Assembly (NCBI GenBank): GCA_031258265.1
Contig: JAIRNB010000354.1
Coordinates: 1 to 11,992 of the forward strand
Direction of reading: 5' to 3'
DNA length: 11,992 bases
Source: Treponema sp.
Lineage (GTDB): Bacteria; Spirochaetota; Spirochaetia; Treponematales; Breznakiellaceae
Part shown: one piece after another, positions 1 to 6,050 of the stretch
Layout of the letters: each line of letters begins with the position of its first letter
Position numbering within the stretch: position 1 is the first letter of the stretch
The notes under the pieces: model-generated
What the model saw: only the letters and a program-made list of their open reading frames with translations
Told to the model about the DNA's origin: nothing
Database searches by the model: none
Position numbers and translations under genes: made by a program

Positions 1-114
1 AATATGGGCAACAAAACCAATACCGCAGGAATCGCGCTCATCTTCTTTCCGGTATAAACCCGGTCCTTGATTACCGGGGCTGCACTGGTCAGCCCCCTCC
101 CCAGGATCACCCAT
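1..114 (-). CDS. gltB: Glutamate synthase large subunit, N-terminal fragment (cut by window edge)
   Basis: Only the first 38 codons lie in the window; the gene continues past the left edge. Reading from the ATG at 114-112, residues 20-38 run LYRKEDERDSCGIGFVAHI. This matches the start of the glutamine amidotransferase domain of glutamate synthase large chains, whose usual form is LYDP..E.DSCGVGFVAHI. In that family the Cys of the CG(I/V)GF motif, here Cys30, becomes the N-terminal nucleophile after a short propeptide is removed; it releases ammonia from glutamine for transfer to 2-oxoglutarate. The propeptide here would be 29 residues. The start is supported by GGGGAG at 129-124, 9 nt before the ATG. 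A stand-alone class II amidotransferase with the same motif cannot be excluded from 38 residues, but the wording of the motif strongly favours gltB. Confidence 0.82.
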   Translation of the reverse strand, partial: MGDPGEGADQCSPGNQGPGLYRKEDERDSCGIGFVAHI

Positions 115-147
115 GGTCAATATCTCCCCTTTGTCACAATTCCCTGC

Positions 148-177
148 ATTATGCCCAAAAAAGCCGCTTATCCGCAA
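148..177 (-). promoter_or_regulatory. Putative gltB promoter
   Basis: On the minus strand a TTGCGG hexamer (177-172) is followed after 18 nt by CATAAT (153-148). This resembles a sigma-70 promoter with a good -10 and a weak -35. Transcription would start near 141 and give a leader of about 27 nt that contains the GGGGAG ribosome binding site. The assignment rests on spacing and position only. Confidence 0.4.
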
Positions 178-230
178 GCACAGGGCTTAACCGTGGCAAG
201 GGCGTTTATTTTTTCGTTTTTTTGGGCGCA

Positions 231-255
231 TTTTTGCGTGCCGGGCACGCAAAAA
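231..255. repeat. Perfect 25-bp palindrome
   Basis: The arms TTTTTGCGTGCC and GGCACGCAAAAA are exact reverse complements around a single central G. The element lies about 117 bp upstream of the gltB start and upstream of its putative promoter. It could be a regulator binding site, a dispersed repeat unit or a cruciform-forming sequence. The outer T5/A5 give the shape of a bidirectional terminator, although the run after each arm is only five bases. Confidence 0.75.
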
Positions 256-541
256 CCGGGCTATCCGGGGCTCCGCGGGCCCCTTACCCGCTCCGGCCTC
301 CTCGTCCCGCCTCCGGCGGGACTGCGGTGGCTGCTTCGCACCCCTACTATCCCTTGCGCAGTAAAAGCAACCATAGGTTGTATATTAAGTTAATGCGGAA
401 CCGCATAGCACCAGTAATTTCCCAGTGTTGAACTGATGCAGCCAAGCTTTAGCTTTAGCCCGCGGCAGGCAAGCGCAGCTTGTTTATTTGACAATGCGGC
501 ATGGCTTAGCGCCACCGTATGCCTCCAAGTTTAACCAATGC

Positions 542-603
542 GCCCCAGCTTTAGCTGGGGCAGTGCGCGCAGGGCGCGCGCGGCACAAACCGAAGGTTTG
601 TGC
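542..603. repeat. Three consecutive stem-loops
   Basis: Three stems stand side by side: GCCCCAGCT/AGCTGGGGC (542-550 and 553-561), GCGCGC/GCGCGC (565-570 and 574-579) and GCACAAACC/GGTTTGTGC (583-591 and 595-603). Only three nucleotides separate each from the next. The first and third are perfect 9-bp stems with 2-nt and 3-nt loops. This is the most structured part of the gene-free region. Confidence 0.65.
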
Positions 604-853
604 TGGAACCCAAGCCGGCATCCCTGCCATTTTTTAGCTTTATGTTTTTGCTTCACAAAAACCTAGGCATTTACCACAGCCGGCCCCGCGGCGCGCCCGC
701 CCGCCTAAAGGCGGGCTTGCATTTGGCCGGGATAAATACAGTTATCATGCGCCGGGCGGGTGTTACATTTTTTTCCCTAACGCCCCTTACCGGGGCAATT
801 ACTTCGCCCCTGCCGGCCAACGCATAAAGCCGAAGGCTGCTAACCAATACGGC

Positions 854-1312
854 TCAGCGGTGACGGAATTCCCGCTCCATGTCCCGCTTCATATCCCGGT
901 CCCGAATATCCGCCCGCTTATCGTAGAGTTTTTTCCCCTTGCAAAGCCCCAATTCAACCTTAACCCGGCTTTTTTTGAAGTAAAATGAAAGGGGGACAAG
1001 GGTATAACCCCGTTCTTCCACCTTGCGGCGGAGCTTTTTTATCTCGTCCCGGTGGAGGAGGAGCCGTTTTTTCCGGTCCGGGTCGTGGTTAAAGATCGAC
1101 GAAAAGGGATTCTCCGCCACCCGGAGGGAACGGACCCACACCTGGCCCCCCTCAATTTCCGCCCAGGCATCGGGAAAGGAGATCTTCCCGTCCCGGAAAG
1201 ACTTTACCTCCGTTCCCTCCAGCTCAATACCACATTCCAGGCTTTCTTCCACCGCATAGTCATGCCTGGCCCGCCGGTTTACGGCGATGATCTTAACCCC
1301 TTCGCCCATCAT
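854..1312 (-). CDS. smpB: SsrA (tmRNA)-binding protein SmpB
   Basis: SmpB binds tmRNA and brings it to ribosomes stalled on broken mRNAs, so that the nascent chain is tagged for degradation and the ribosome is freed. The 152-residue length is normal. Family signatures are present in order: N-R-R-A-R-H-D-Y at 12-19, GTEVKS at 33-38, LLLHRDEI at 84-91 and GKKLYDKR at 126-133. A basic C-terminal tail (134-152) follows; in SmpB this part enters the empty mRNA channel of the ribosome. Two adjacent ATGs are possible starts, at 1312 and 1309. The first overlaps the upstream gene's TGA as ATGA, which suggests translational coupling, so I chose it. No tmRNA (ssrA) gene is visible in the window. It is co-oriented with, and probably co-transcribed from the promoter of, the PEGA/SUMF1-like gene upstream. 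Confidence 0.97.
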   Translation of the reverse strand: MMGEGVKIIAVNRRARHDYAVEESLECGIELEGTEVKSFRDGKISFPDAWAEIEGGQVWVRSLRVAENPFSSIFNHDPDRKKRLLLHRDEIKKLRRKVEERGYTLVPLSFYFKKSRVKVELGLCKGKKLYDKRADIRDRDMKRDMEREFRHR

Positions 1313-2712
1313 TCCCCGTCCCTGGGAACCAGAAAGGGCCTAAAACCTACAAAGGGGGAACAGAACTCCGGGGGCAGGGAAGCGCGGGGCATAGATTTTT
1401 TCCGCAGCACCCGTTCCGGGGAGGAGACGGCGGCGACAGCCCCCGGTCCGGCGGGGAAAAAGGGAAACGGCGCGTAGGGATCAGCGCACCACTCCCAAAG
1501 CCCCTCCGGCGCCCCGGAATATGCCTGATCCGTCAAAAAGCCCTCCGCCGCCTCCCATTCGGCCTCGCCGGGAAGCCGGAACTCCCAGCCTTCAAAGCCG
1601 GGGGGGAGTTCTCCGCCAAGCCAGCGGCAAAATGCCAGGGCCCCATACCAGGAAACCCCGGTCCTGGGGCCGGTTTCCGGGCCCTGCGCCGGGGGGATTA
1701 GGTAATCGCCGGTTACCAACCCCTGTTCCCTTAGCCCGGCAATATTCTCTATGGCCCATTCGGGCCGGGCCCGCAAAAATTCCTCCCAGGCCCCCGAATC
1801 CACCGTGGTTTCGCAGTAGTACAGGTCCAAAGGGGCCAGGCGGCGGAAGAGGAGCCCCCCGGCCCCGGTTAAGAGAGGCCCCTCCGCCCCGGCACCGGGA
1901 TTCGCCGGGCCGGAATCCTCCGCCGGGGAAACCCAGGCCGAATTCAGGACCAGGGTCCCGGTCTCCCGGGGAAGAATCTCCCCCAGCCAGGTCTTGGCCC
2001 CAGGGGTAGATGAAAGCCAGGAAAGAATATCCCCGGCGGAGCGGACCAGGGTCAGGGGAGAGGGGGCCAGCCCCCCGTTATCCAGCAGAAATTTAGCCCG
2101 GCTCAGGTCCCGGAGGGAAGCCTGGGATGCTGTAAACCGGGCCGCCGCCCGGATCAGCTCCGCCGCTTCGGCCCTTTCCCCGCTTTTTAGAAAGGACCCC
2201 CCCCGGTAAAGTCCCTCGGAAAGACTCAAGGGTATCTGGTAGGCCCCGGTGGCTTCCCCGGTAAAGGACCAGGCGGCATAATCCTCCGCGGCGGCGGCTA
2301 TGACGGACAGGGCTTCCCCCGTAACAAGACGTTCCCGGATCTCAAGCCGGCGGGGGAAGAACAGGGAAAAGAAGATCCTTCCGGGGCTTTCTAATTCAAG
2401 ACGCCGGGTTTCAAAACCGGGAAGAACCAGCTCAACGGTATGGGGACCCTGCTCAATGAACAGTTCCTCCGGCGCCGCCCCCCGGTATATCCCGTCAATC
2501 CGGATCGCCGCCCCCCAGGGTTCGCTGCGGAAGGATACCATACAGCCGGGGCGGGAAAGGCCGGGGAATACACAGAGAAAAAAGAGGACGCCCAGGATGA
2601 CAAAACCATACAAGACGCTAAGATAAACCCCCGGCCGTATGCCCAGGATCGGGGGGAGCTGTACCCTGTCATCGGTTTCCCCGGGTTTTCCGGTTTCCGG
2701 CCTTTTACGCAT
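1309..2712 (-). CDS. Membrane-anchored PEGA and degenerate formylglycine-enzyme (SUMF1-like) domain protein
   Basis: Numbering is from an upstream ATG at 2721. Residues 31-53 form one hydrophobic membrane segment after a polar N-terminus. Residues 61-110 match a PEGA domain (VSFRSEPWGAAIRIDGIYRG, then a VELVLPGF strand), a small surface/adhesion-type fold. Residues 134-230 are helical and Ala-rich. Residues about 285-465 match the SUMF1/FGE-sulfatase fold: TGVSWYGALAFCRWL at 354-368, FRLPGEAEWEAAE at 381-393, GLWEWCADPY at 407-416 and the closing VGFRPF at 458-463. The usual RGGSW strand is RVLRKKS, and the Cys pair that binds copper in true formylglycine-generating enzymes is missing near the C-terminus; only Cys454 is there. 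Catalysis is therefore unlikely, and a ligand- or wall-binding role is inferred. The ATG at 2721 lies inside the -10 box, so I place the start at 2712 (467 residues). The end overlaps smpB by 4 nt. Confidence 0.85.
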   Translation of the reverse strand: MRKRPETGKPGETDDRVQLPPILGIRPGVYLSVLYGFVILGVLFFLCVFPGLSRPGCMVSFRSEPWGAAIRIDGIYRGAAPEELFIEQGPHTVELVLPGFETRRLELESPGRIFFSLFFPRRLEIRERLVTGEALSVIAAAAEDYAAWSFTGEATGAYQIPLSLSEGLYRGGSFLKSGERAEAAELIRAAARFTASQASLRDLSRAKFLLDNGGLAPSPLTLVRSAGDILSWLSSTPGAKTWLGEILPRETGTLVLNSAWVSPAEDSGPANPGAGAEGPLLTGAGGLLFRRLAPLDLYYCETTVDSGAWEEFLRARPEWAIENIAGLREQGLVTGDYLIPPAQGPETGPRTGVSWYGALAFCRWLGGELPPGFEGWEFRLPGEAEWEAAEGFLTDQAYSGAPEGLWEWCADPYAPFPFFPAGPGAVAAVSSPERVLRKKSMPRASLPPEFCSPFVGFRPFLVPRDGE

Positions 2713-2719
2713 GGGCGGC

Positions 2720-2749
2720 ATTATAGGTTTCCCTTCCCCGTCTTGTCAA
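2720..2749 (-). promoter_or_regulatory. Consensus sigma-70 promoter for the PEGA/SUMF1-smpB unit, probably leaderless
   Basis: On the minus strand TTGACA (2749-2744) and TATAAT (2725-2720) both match the consensus at all six positions, with an 18-nt spacer. Only 7 nt lie between the -10 box and the ATG at 2712, so transcription is expected to begin at or within a base or two of the start codon. No other plausible start codon or ribosome binding site occurs before the membrane segment. This supports a leaderless mRNA. Confidence 0.75.
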
Positions 2750-2771
2750 CGAAGGCGCTTTGTGGTATTTT
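2743..2771 (+). promoter_or_regulatory. Divergent promoter for the lepB operon
   Basis: TTGTCA (2743-2748) is followed after 17 nt by TATTTT (2766-2771). The -35 occupies almost the same base pairs as the opposing TTGACA, because TTGTCAA reads as TTGACAA on the other strand. Transcription would start near 2778, two bases before the ATG at 2780, where no Shine-Dalgarno sequence is present. The two opposite units therefore probably compete for, or share, one RNA polymerase contact site. Confidence 0.6.
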
Positions 2772-2779
2772 CTGCCAGC

Positions 2780-3820
2780 ATGTCCCGGTTTTTTGACAAG
2801 ATTCAAGACGTTACCGAAGCCTTTCTCAGCAGACGAAGGCGTATAAACAGAATAAAAAAAGAAAAGCAGAAGGCAAAGAACCCGATCCTCGATTGGGTGG
2901 AGGCCCTCCTCTGGGCTGCCGGCTGGGTTCTTCTTATAAACCAATACCTCCTCCAGGCTTACCGGATACCCTCCGGGTCCATGATCGACACCCTTTTGAT
3001 CGGGGACCATATCTTTGTGAATAAACTGGTTTACGGCCCCGAACTTCTTCCCGGTTTCTCCAAAATTCCCAGCCCCGTAAAGCCTAAGCGGAACGATATT
3101 ATCGTCTTTGAAAACCCCTCGTACATCAGCAATGGTACGGTCTTTGACGTGGCCCAGCGGGTCCTTTACATGCTTACCTTTTCCCTGGTGGACATAGACC
3201 GGGACGAGAAGGGGGACCCCCGGGTCCACTTCCTGATCAAACGGGCCGCCGGGGTGGCGGGGGATCGCTTTGTCATCGACAGGGGGGAAATGAAGATCCT
3301 CTTTGCCGGTGAAGATCACTGGGTATGGGAACGGGACTATACGGCAAGCCGGGGCTGGAATCATAACCTGAGCCGGTTAATTGACGAAGATCAGTATCCC
3401 GCCCAGGAAGCCCTGGGGAAGCTGGAGGCCTACCGGAATCTCCCCGGTGAAGCTCCCCCCTCCCTGATCAGCGCCGCCGGTTCCGTCCGGGGAATGGTGC
3501 AGGACAGTTTTGCCATTGACAAAGCCTGGCTGGAGACCCTGCGGGGGGCCTATCCCCATGACGGGCGCTACCGTATGCTCCTTGCCCGCCTTAGGCAGGG
3601 CTGGTATGTGCCGGAAGGCCGGGTTTTCCCCCTGGGGGATAACCGGGATAATTCCCGGGACGGCAGATGGTTTGGGCCGGTGAGAATCGCTAAAGTTATT
3701 GGCAAGGGTTCCATTATTTACTGGCCGTTTTGGCGTTCCGCCGGGGGAAGCGGAAATTCGGGGACTAGCGACCTTGAAAAGTCCCTGGGTATAGACTGGC
3801 GGGCCGGGCCAATCAGGTAG
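2780..3820 (+). CDS. lepB: Signal peptidase I (first of two)
   Basis: This is a membrane serine protease that removes signal peptides from exported proteins on the outer face of the inner membrane, using a Ser/Lys dyad. From the ATG at 2780 the protein has 346 residues. A basic stretch (18-34) is followed by one membrane segment (about 38-60). The catalytic Ser67 lies in IPSGSM, Lys154 in IKRAAGVAGD, and box E is GDNRDNSRDGRWFGP at 286-300. The Ser-Lys spacing of 87 residues is about 30 longer than in E. coli LepB, and the Lys-to-box-E stretch (about 130) is similar to it, so this is a large, two-subdomain form. The frame is open further upstream to 2639, but that part overlaps the divergent gene and its promoter, and the family match starts after it. 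It is first in a plus-strand operon; lepB2 follows after 6 nt. Confidence 0.95.
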   Translation: MSRFFDKIQDVTEAFLSRRRRINRIKKEKQKAKNPILDWVEALLWAAGWVLLINQYLLQAYRIPSGSMIDTLLIGDHIFVNKLVYGPELLPGFSKIPSPVKPKRNDIIVFENPSYISNGTVFDVAQRVLYMLTFSLVDIDRDEKGDPRVHFLIKRAAGVAGDRFVIDRGEMKILFAGEDHWVWERDYTASRGWNHNLSRLIDEDQYPAQEALGKLEAYRNLPGEAPPSLISAAGSVRGMVQDSFAIDKAWLETLRGAYPHDGRYRMLLARLRQGWYVPEGRVFPLGDNRDNSRDGRWFGPVRIAKVIGKGSIIYWPFWRSAGGSGNSGTSDLEKSLGIDWRAGPIR

Positions 3821-3826
3821 AATTCT

Positions 3827-4573
3827 ATGGCGGGATTGTTCAGTTTTTTTAATAAATCGATAAAGTATTCTTACGCGGAGCAGAAAACCCAGCGTTACCG
3901 GCTGCGTTTCCTCCTGCTCTGGGTTTTGGCCTTTCTTTTGCTTTACAATGCCCTCAGCTCCTTTTTTTTCTCCGTCCGGGTGCTGGAAAACGATTCCATG
4001 CGGCCCGGCCTCAGGCCGGGGGACCGTTTTGTGCTGTCCTCCTTTACTTTTTATACCCTCCTCTCCCGGTTCCACATCCCCGCCCCCTCTCCCTCCCTTA
4101 AGCGGGGCAATATCGTCCTGGTAGATATGTCCCTGGAAGAAAAACGCGGTATCGGCGCCGGTATCCTGGACGGGGTGCTGCGGTTTTTCACCGCCCAGCG
4201 GGTTTCCATAACGGGGAGGGAGAAACAGTTTTTTTTGAAGCGGGTTATCGGGCTGCCGGGGGACGAGATCTCCATGACTAATTTTGTACTCCGGGTCCGG
4301 GCCCAGGGGGAAACCTATACCCTCACGGAATACGAGGTTTCCGACCGGGATTATGTGCTGGATATTCCCCAGGTTCCGGCCCTTTGGGATGAATCGATCC
4401 CCTTTTCCGGGAATATGGACCGGATCATCCTGGGGGAGGATGAGTGTTTTGTCCTTTCCGATGACCGGAGCAATACCAACGATTCCCGCACCTGGGGCCC
4501 CCTTTCCACCCGCCTGGTAACCGGGAAGGTCCTTTTCCGCTACTGGCCCCTGAACAAACTGGGCCGGCCGTGA
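3827..4573 (+). CDS. Signal peptidase I paralogue (second of two)
   Basis: A 248-residue S26-family signal peptidase. A membrane segment lies at about 27-49. The catalytic Ser57 is in ENDSMRPG, the general-base Lys138 in LKRVIGLPGD, and box E is at 211-226 (SDDRSNTNDSRTWGPL). Box E normally begins GDNR and here begins SDDR, but the downstream NDSR.WG is kept, so the enzyme is probably active. It is about 100 residues shorter than its neighbour, mainly between the Lys and box E, and the two share only the family motifs, so they are old paralogues rather than a recent duplication. The start is the ATG at 3827; a weak AGGT (3815-3818) runs into the stop of the upstream gene. The end overlaps hemW (GTGA). 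Different substrate preferences are an inference. Confidence 0.92.
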   Translation: MAGLFSFFNKSIKYSYAEQKTQRYRLRFLLLWVLAFLLLYNALSSFFFSVRVLENDSMRPGLRPGDRFVLSSFTFYTLLSRFHIPAPSPSLKRGNIVLVDMSLEEKRGIGAGILDGVLRFFTAQRVSITGREKQFFLKRVIGLPGDEISMTNFVLRVRAQGETYTLTEYEVSDRDYVLDIPQVPALWDESIPFSGNMDRIILGEDECFVLSDDRSNTNDSRTWGPLSTRLVTGKVLFRYWPLNKLGRP

Positions 4574-5808
4574 TCCCCGGGGGACGGGAAACGGGATCCT
4601 TCGCCGAATATTCCCTCTACATCCACGTCCCCTTTTGCCGCTCCTTTTGCGATTACTGCGATTTTTATTCAGTCCTCCTGGACCCGTCCAGGGAAGGCAG
4701 GGCCCTGGCGGAACGCTATATTGATACCCTGACAGGGGATGCCCGGCGGCTTTTTAGAACCCTCCCCCCTTCCCAGGTTCCCACCGTGTACATCGGCGGC
4801 GGGACTCCCCCGGTTCTGGGGCCGGACGGCATGGGCCGTCTCCTGGCGGCGCTGAACGGTCTCCTCCCCCCGGCGGAAGACCGGGAGTGGACCCTGGAGG
4901 CCAATCCCGAATCCCTGGACCGGGCCTTCCTCCGCGTCTGCCGGGAGGGGGGGGTAAACCGGCTTTCCCTGGGAATCCAGAGTTTTTCTCCCCGTTCCCG
5001 GGCCCTGGTACATCGGGGGGGCGGGGTGGAGGCGATCAAATACGGCCTGGCTCTGGCGGCGGAATTTTTTCCGGCAAATTTTTCCGTGGACTTTATGGCG
5101 GGGCTTCCCGGCCAGGATTCCGGTGTTCTCCTGGGGGATATAAAAAGGGTCCTGGGTTTCCACCCCGCCCATATATCCCTCTACGCCTTGACACTGGAGG
5201 AGGGGACCCCCCTGTGGGACCGGCAGGGGGAACTGGCCCCCCGGGAAACGGCGGATTCCCTTTGGATTACCGGCAGGGACGCCCTGGAGGGGGCGGGGTA
5301 CGGCCAATACGAGGTAAGCAATTTTTCCTTACCGGGGAAGGAAAGCCGTCATAACCTGCGTTACTGGATGATGAAAAACTGGCTGGCCCTGGGACCCTCC
5401 GGTTCCGGCACCCTGATCGACGAAGGGAGGGGGACCGGCCTCCGGTTTAGCTGGCCGGCGGATTTGGAATCCTGGCTTTCCTCCGGCGGCTCTTCCCGCG
5501 GAATCCTGCCGGCGGCGGAAACCCTGGACCGCCTTACCCTGATGAAGGAGAGCCTCCTCATGGGTTTCCGCTGTACCCGGGGGCCGGAGGCCGGCCTTTT
5601 TGCCCGGCGTTTCGGCCTCTCCCTGGAAGACGCCGTCCCCCAAACCCTGGCGAAGTACAGGGACCGGGGGCTTGCTGTTCCCGGAAACCGGGGGGAGGGT
5701 TGGGCCCTCAGCAAGGAAGGTCTCCTCTTTCTGGACCCTTTTCTGGTGGAAGCTTTCGGCGAGCTGGATTATCATTTTAGTGTGGAATCAATCTCAAAAT
5801 CCGGTTAA
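4570..5808 (+). CDS. hemW: Radical SAM protein HemW (heme chaperone, HemN-like)
   Basis: A 412-residue member of the family formerly annotated as oxygen-independent coproporphyrinogen III oxidase. The radical-SAM cluster motif is Cys23-x3-Cys27-x2-Cys30 followed by Asp-Phe. HemN has a fourth Cys at that last position, whereas HemW has Phe, so this is a HemW, a heme-binding protein linked to heme delivery to membrane respiratory enzymes. Other family motifs are YIGGGTP at 74-80, LEANPES at 109-115, RLSLGIQSF at 131-139, YEVSNF at 247-252 and SRHNLRYW at 259-266. The usual GxGAHS just after this reads LGPSGSG (274-280). The start is GTG at 4570, overlapping the lepB2 stop as GTGA with no strong ribosome binding site, which suggests coupled translation. 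No other heme gene is in the window. Confidence 0.93.
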   Translation: MIPGGRETGSFAEYSLYIHVPFCRSFCDYCDFYSVLLDPSREGRALAERYIDTLTGDARRLFRTLPPSQVPTVYIGGGTPPVLGPDGMGRLLAALNGLLPPAEDREWTLEANPESLDRAFLRVCREGGVNRLSLGIQSFSPRSRALVHRGGGVEAIKYGLALAAEFFPANFSVDFMAGLPGQDSGVLLGDIKRVLGFHPAHISLYALTLEEGTPLWDRQGELAPRETADSLWITGRDALEGAGYGQYEVSNFSLPGKESRHNLRYWMMKNWLALGPSGSGTLIDEGRGTGLRFSWPADLESWLSSGGSSRGILPAAETLDRLTLMKESLLMGFRCTRGPEAGLFARRFGLSLEDAVPQTLAKYRDRGLAVPGNRGEGWALSKEGLLFLDPFLVEAFGELDYHFSVESISKSG

Positions 5809-5826
5809 CTTTGGGGAAATTTTTAT

Positions 5827-5831
5827 GGAGG
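5827..5831 (+). promoter_or_regulatory. Ribosome binding site deciding the small membrane protein start
   Basis: GGAGG ends 6 nt before the ATG at 5838. It selects this start over the in-frame ATG at 5811, which would add nine residues unlike the rest of the protein. Confidence 0.8.
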
Positions 5832-5837
5832 TCCGCA

Positions 5838-6050
5838 ATGGCAAAAACGGCAATAGATGACTTGGGCTGGTTACCCAATGTTATTCTTACCCTTTTTTTC
5901 GATCCCATCGTTCAGGGGATCAACCGTATTCTTCGGGGCAGGGTGATTGTGGGGATTATTTGGATCATCACCGGCGGCCTCTTCTGCATCGGCTGGATCA
6001 TAGATCTCATTACCATCGTTGTAAGCAAGAAGATTTCTTTTTTAGCCTAA
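5838..6050 (+). CDS. Small two-helix membrane protein, TM2-domain-like
   Basis: A 70-residue protein. The start is the ATG at 5838, preceded by a strong GGAGG (5827-5831) at 6 nt; an in-frame upstream ATG at 5811 lacks such a site. Residues 14-32 form an amphipathic or membrane segment containing FFDPIVQGINRI, a basic turn lies at 30-35, and residues 36-62 form a second hydrophobic helix. The part VGIIWIITGGLFCIGWIIDL (38-57) closely resembles the second half of TM2 domains (G.LW..TGG.FGIGW.IDL). The usual N-terminal Gly/His-Arg-Phe-Tyr part of TM2 is not recognisable. Function is unknown. It follows hemW by 29 nt, so it is probably the last gene of the lepB-lepB-hemW operon. Its final 9 bp overlap the end of the convergent helicase gene. 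Confidence 0.85.
   Translation: MAKTAIDDLGWLPNVILTLFFDPIVQGINRILRGRVIVGIIWIITGGLFCIGWIIDLITIVVSKKISFLA

Larger units (their letters stand above)
115..853. repeat. Gene-free stretch rich in inverted repeats
   Basis: This 739-bp region separates the smpB stop from the gltB start, both on the minus strand, and I find no convincing gene or known RNA in it. It is dense in stem-loops: 231-255 (12-bp arms), 304-322 (8-bp arms, loop TCC), 393-406 (6 bp), 498-523 (imperfect), 542-561 (9 bp, loop TT), 565-579 (6 bp, GCGCGC), 583-603 (9 bp, loop GAA), 699-716 (7 bp, loop TAAA), 782-796 (5 bp) and 828-838 (4 bp, loop GAA). A looser pairing joins 443-448 to 477-482. The 10-mer AGCTTTAGCT occurs at 445-454 and again inside the 542-561 stem. 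No long U-run follows a stem on either strand, so most are not simple terminators. They look like members of dispersed intergenic repeat families or a structured untranslated RNA. Confidence 0.7.

Noticed and set aside
67..431. Plus-strand open frames at 67-393 and 222-431
   Set aside because: They run antisense over the gltB start and through the inverted repeats, have no ribosome binding site and encode low-complexity protein without family features.
600..827. Plus-strand open frame of 75 codons
   Set aside because: It starts inside a 9-bp stem-loop, crosses other hairpins and has no recognisable protein or ribosome binding site.
420..853. A tmRNA or other known RNA gene next to smpB
   Set aside because: I looked for tRNA-like ends, a T-loop motif and RNase P or SRP core motifs on both strands and found none. 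Only simple hairpins are present.
2713..2721. ATG at 2721 as start of the PEGA/SUMF1-like protein
   Set aside because: This ATG lies inside the TATAAT box, so it would not be on the mRNA made from that promoter. The ATG at 2712 is preferred.
2639..2779. Extension of the first lepB upstream to an ATG at 2639
   Set aside because: The extra 47 residues overlap the divergent gene and both promoters and do not resemble a signal peptidase N-terminus. The protein starting at 2780 begins appropriately before the membrane segment.
4669..5775. Several long antisense frames inside hemW
   Set aside because: GC-rich codon usage opens antisense frames. The plus strand carries an intact HemW with all motifs.
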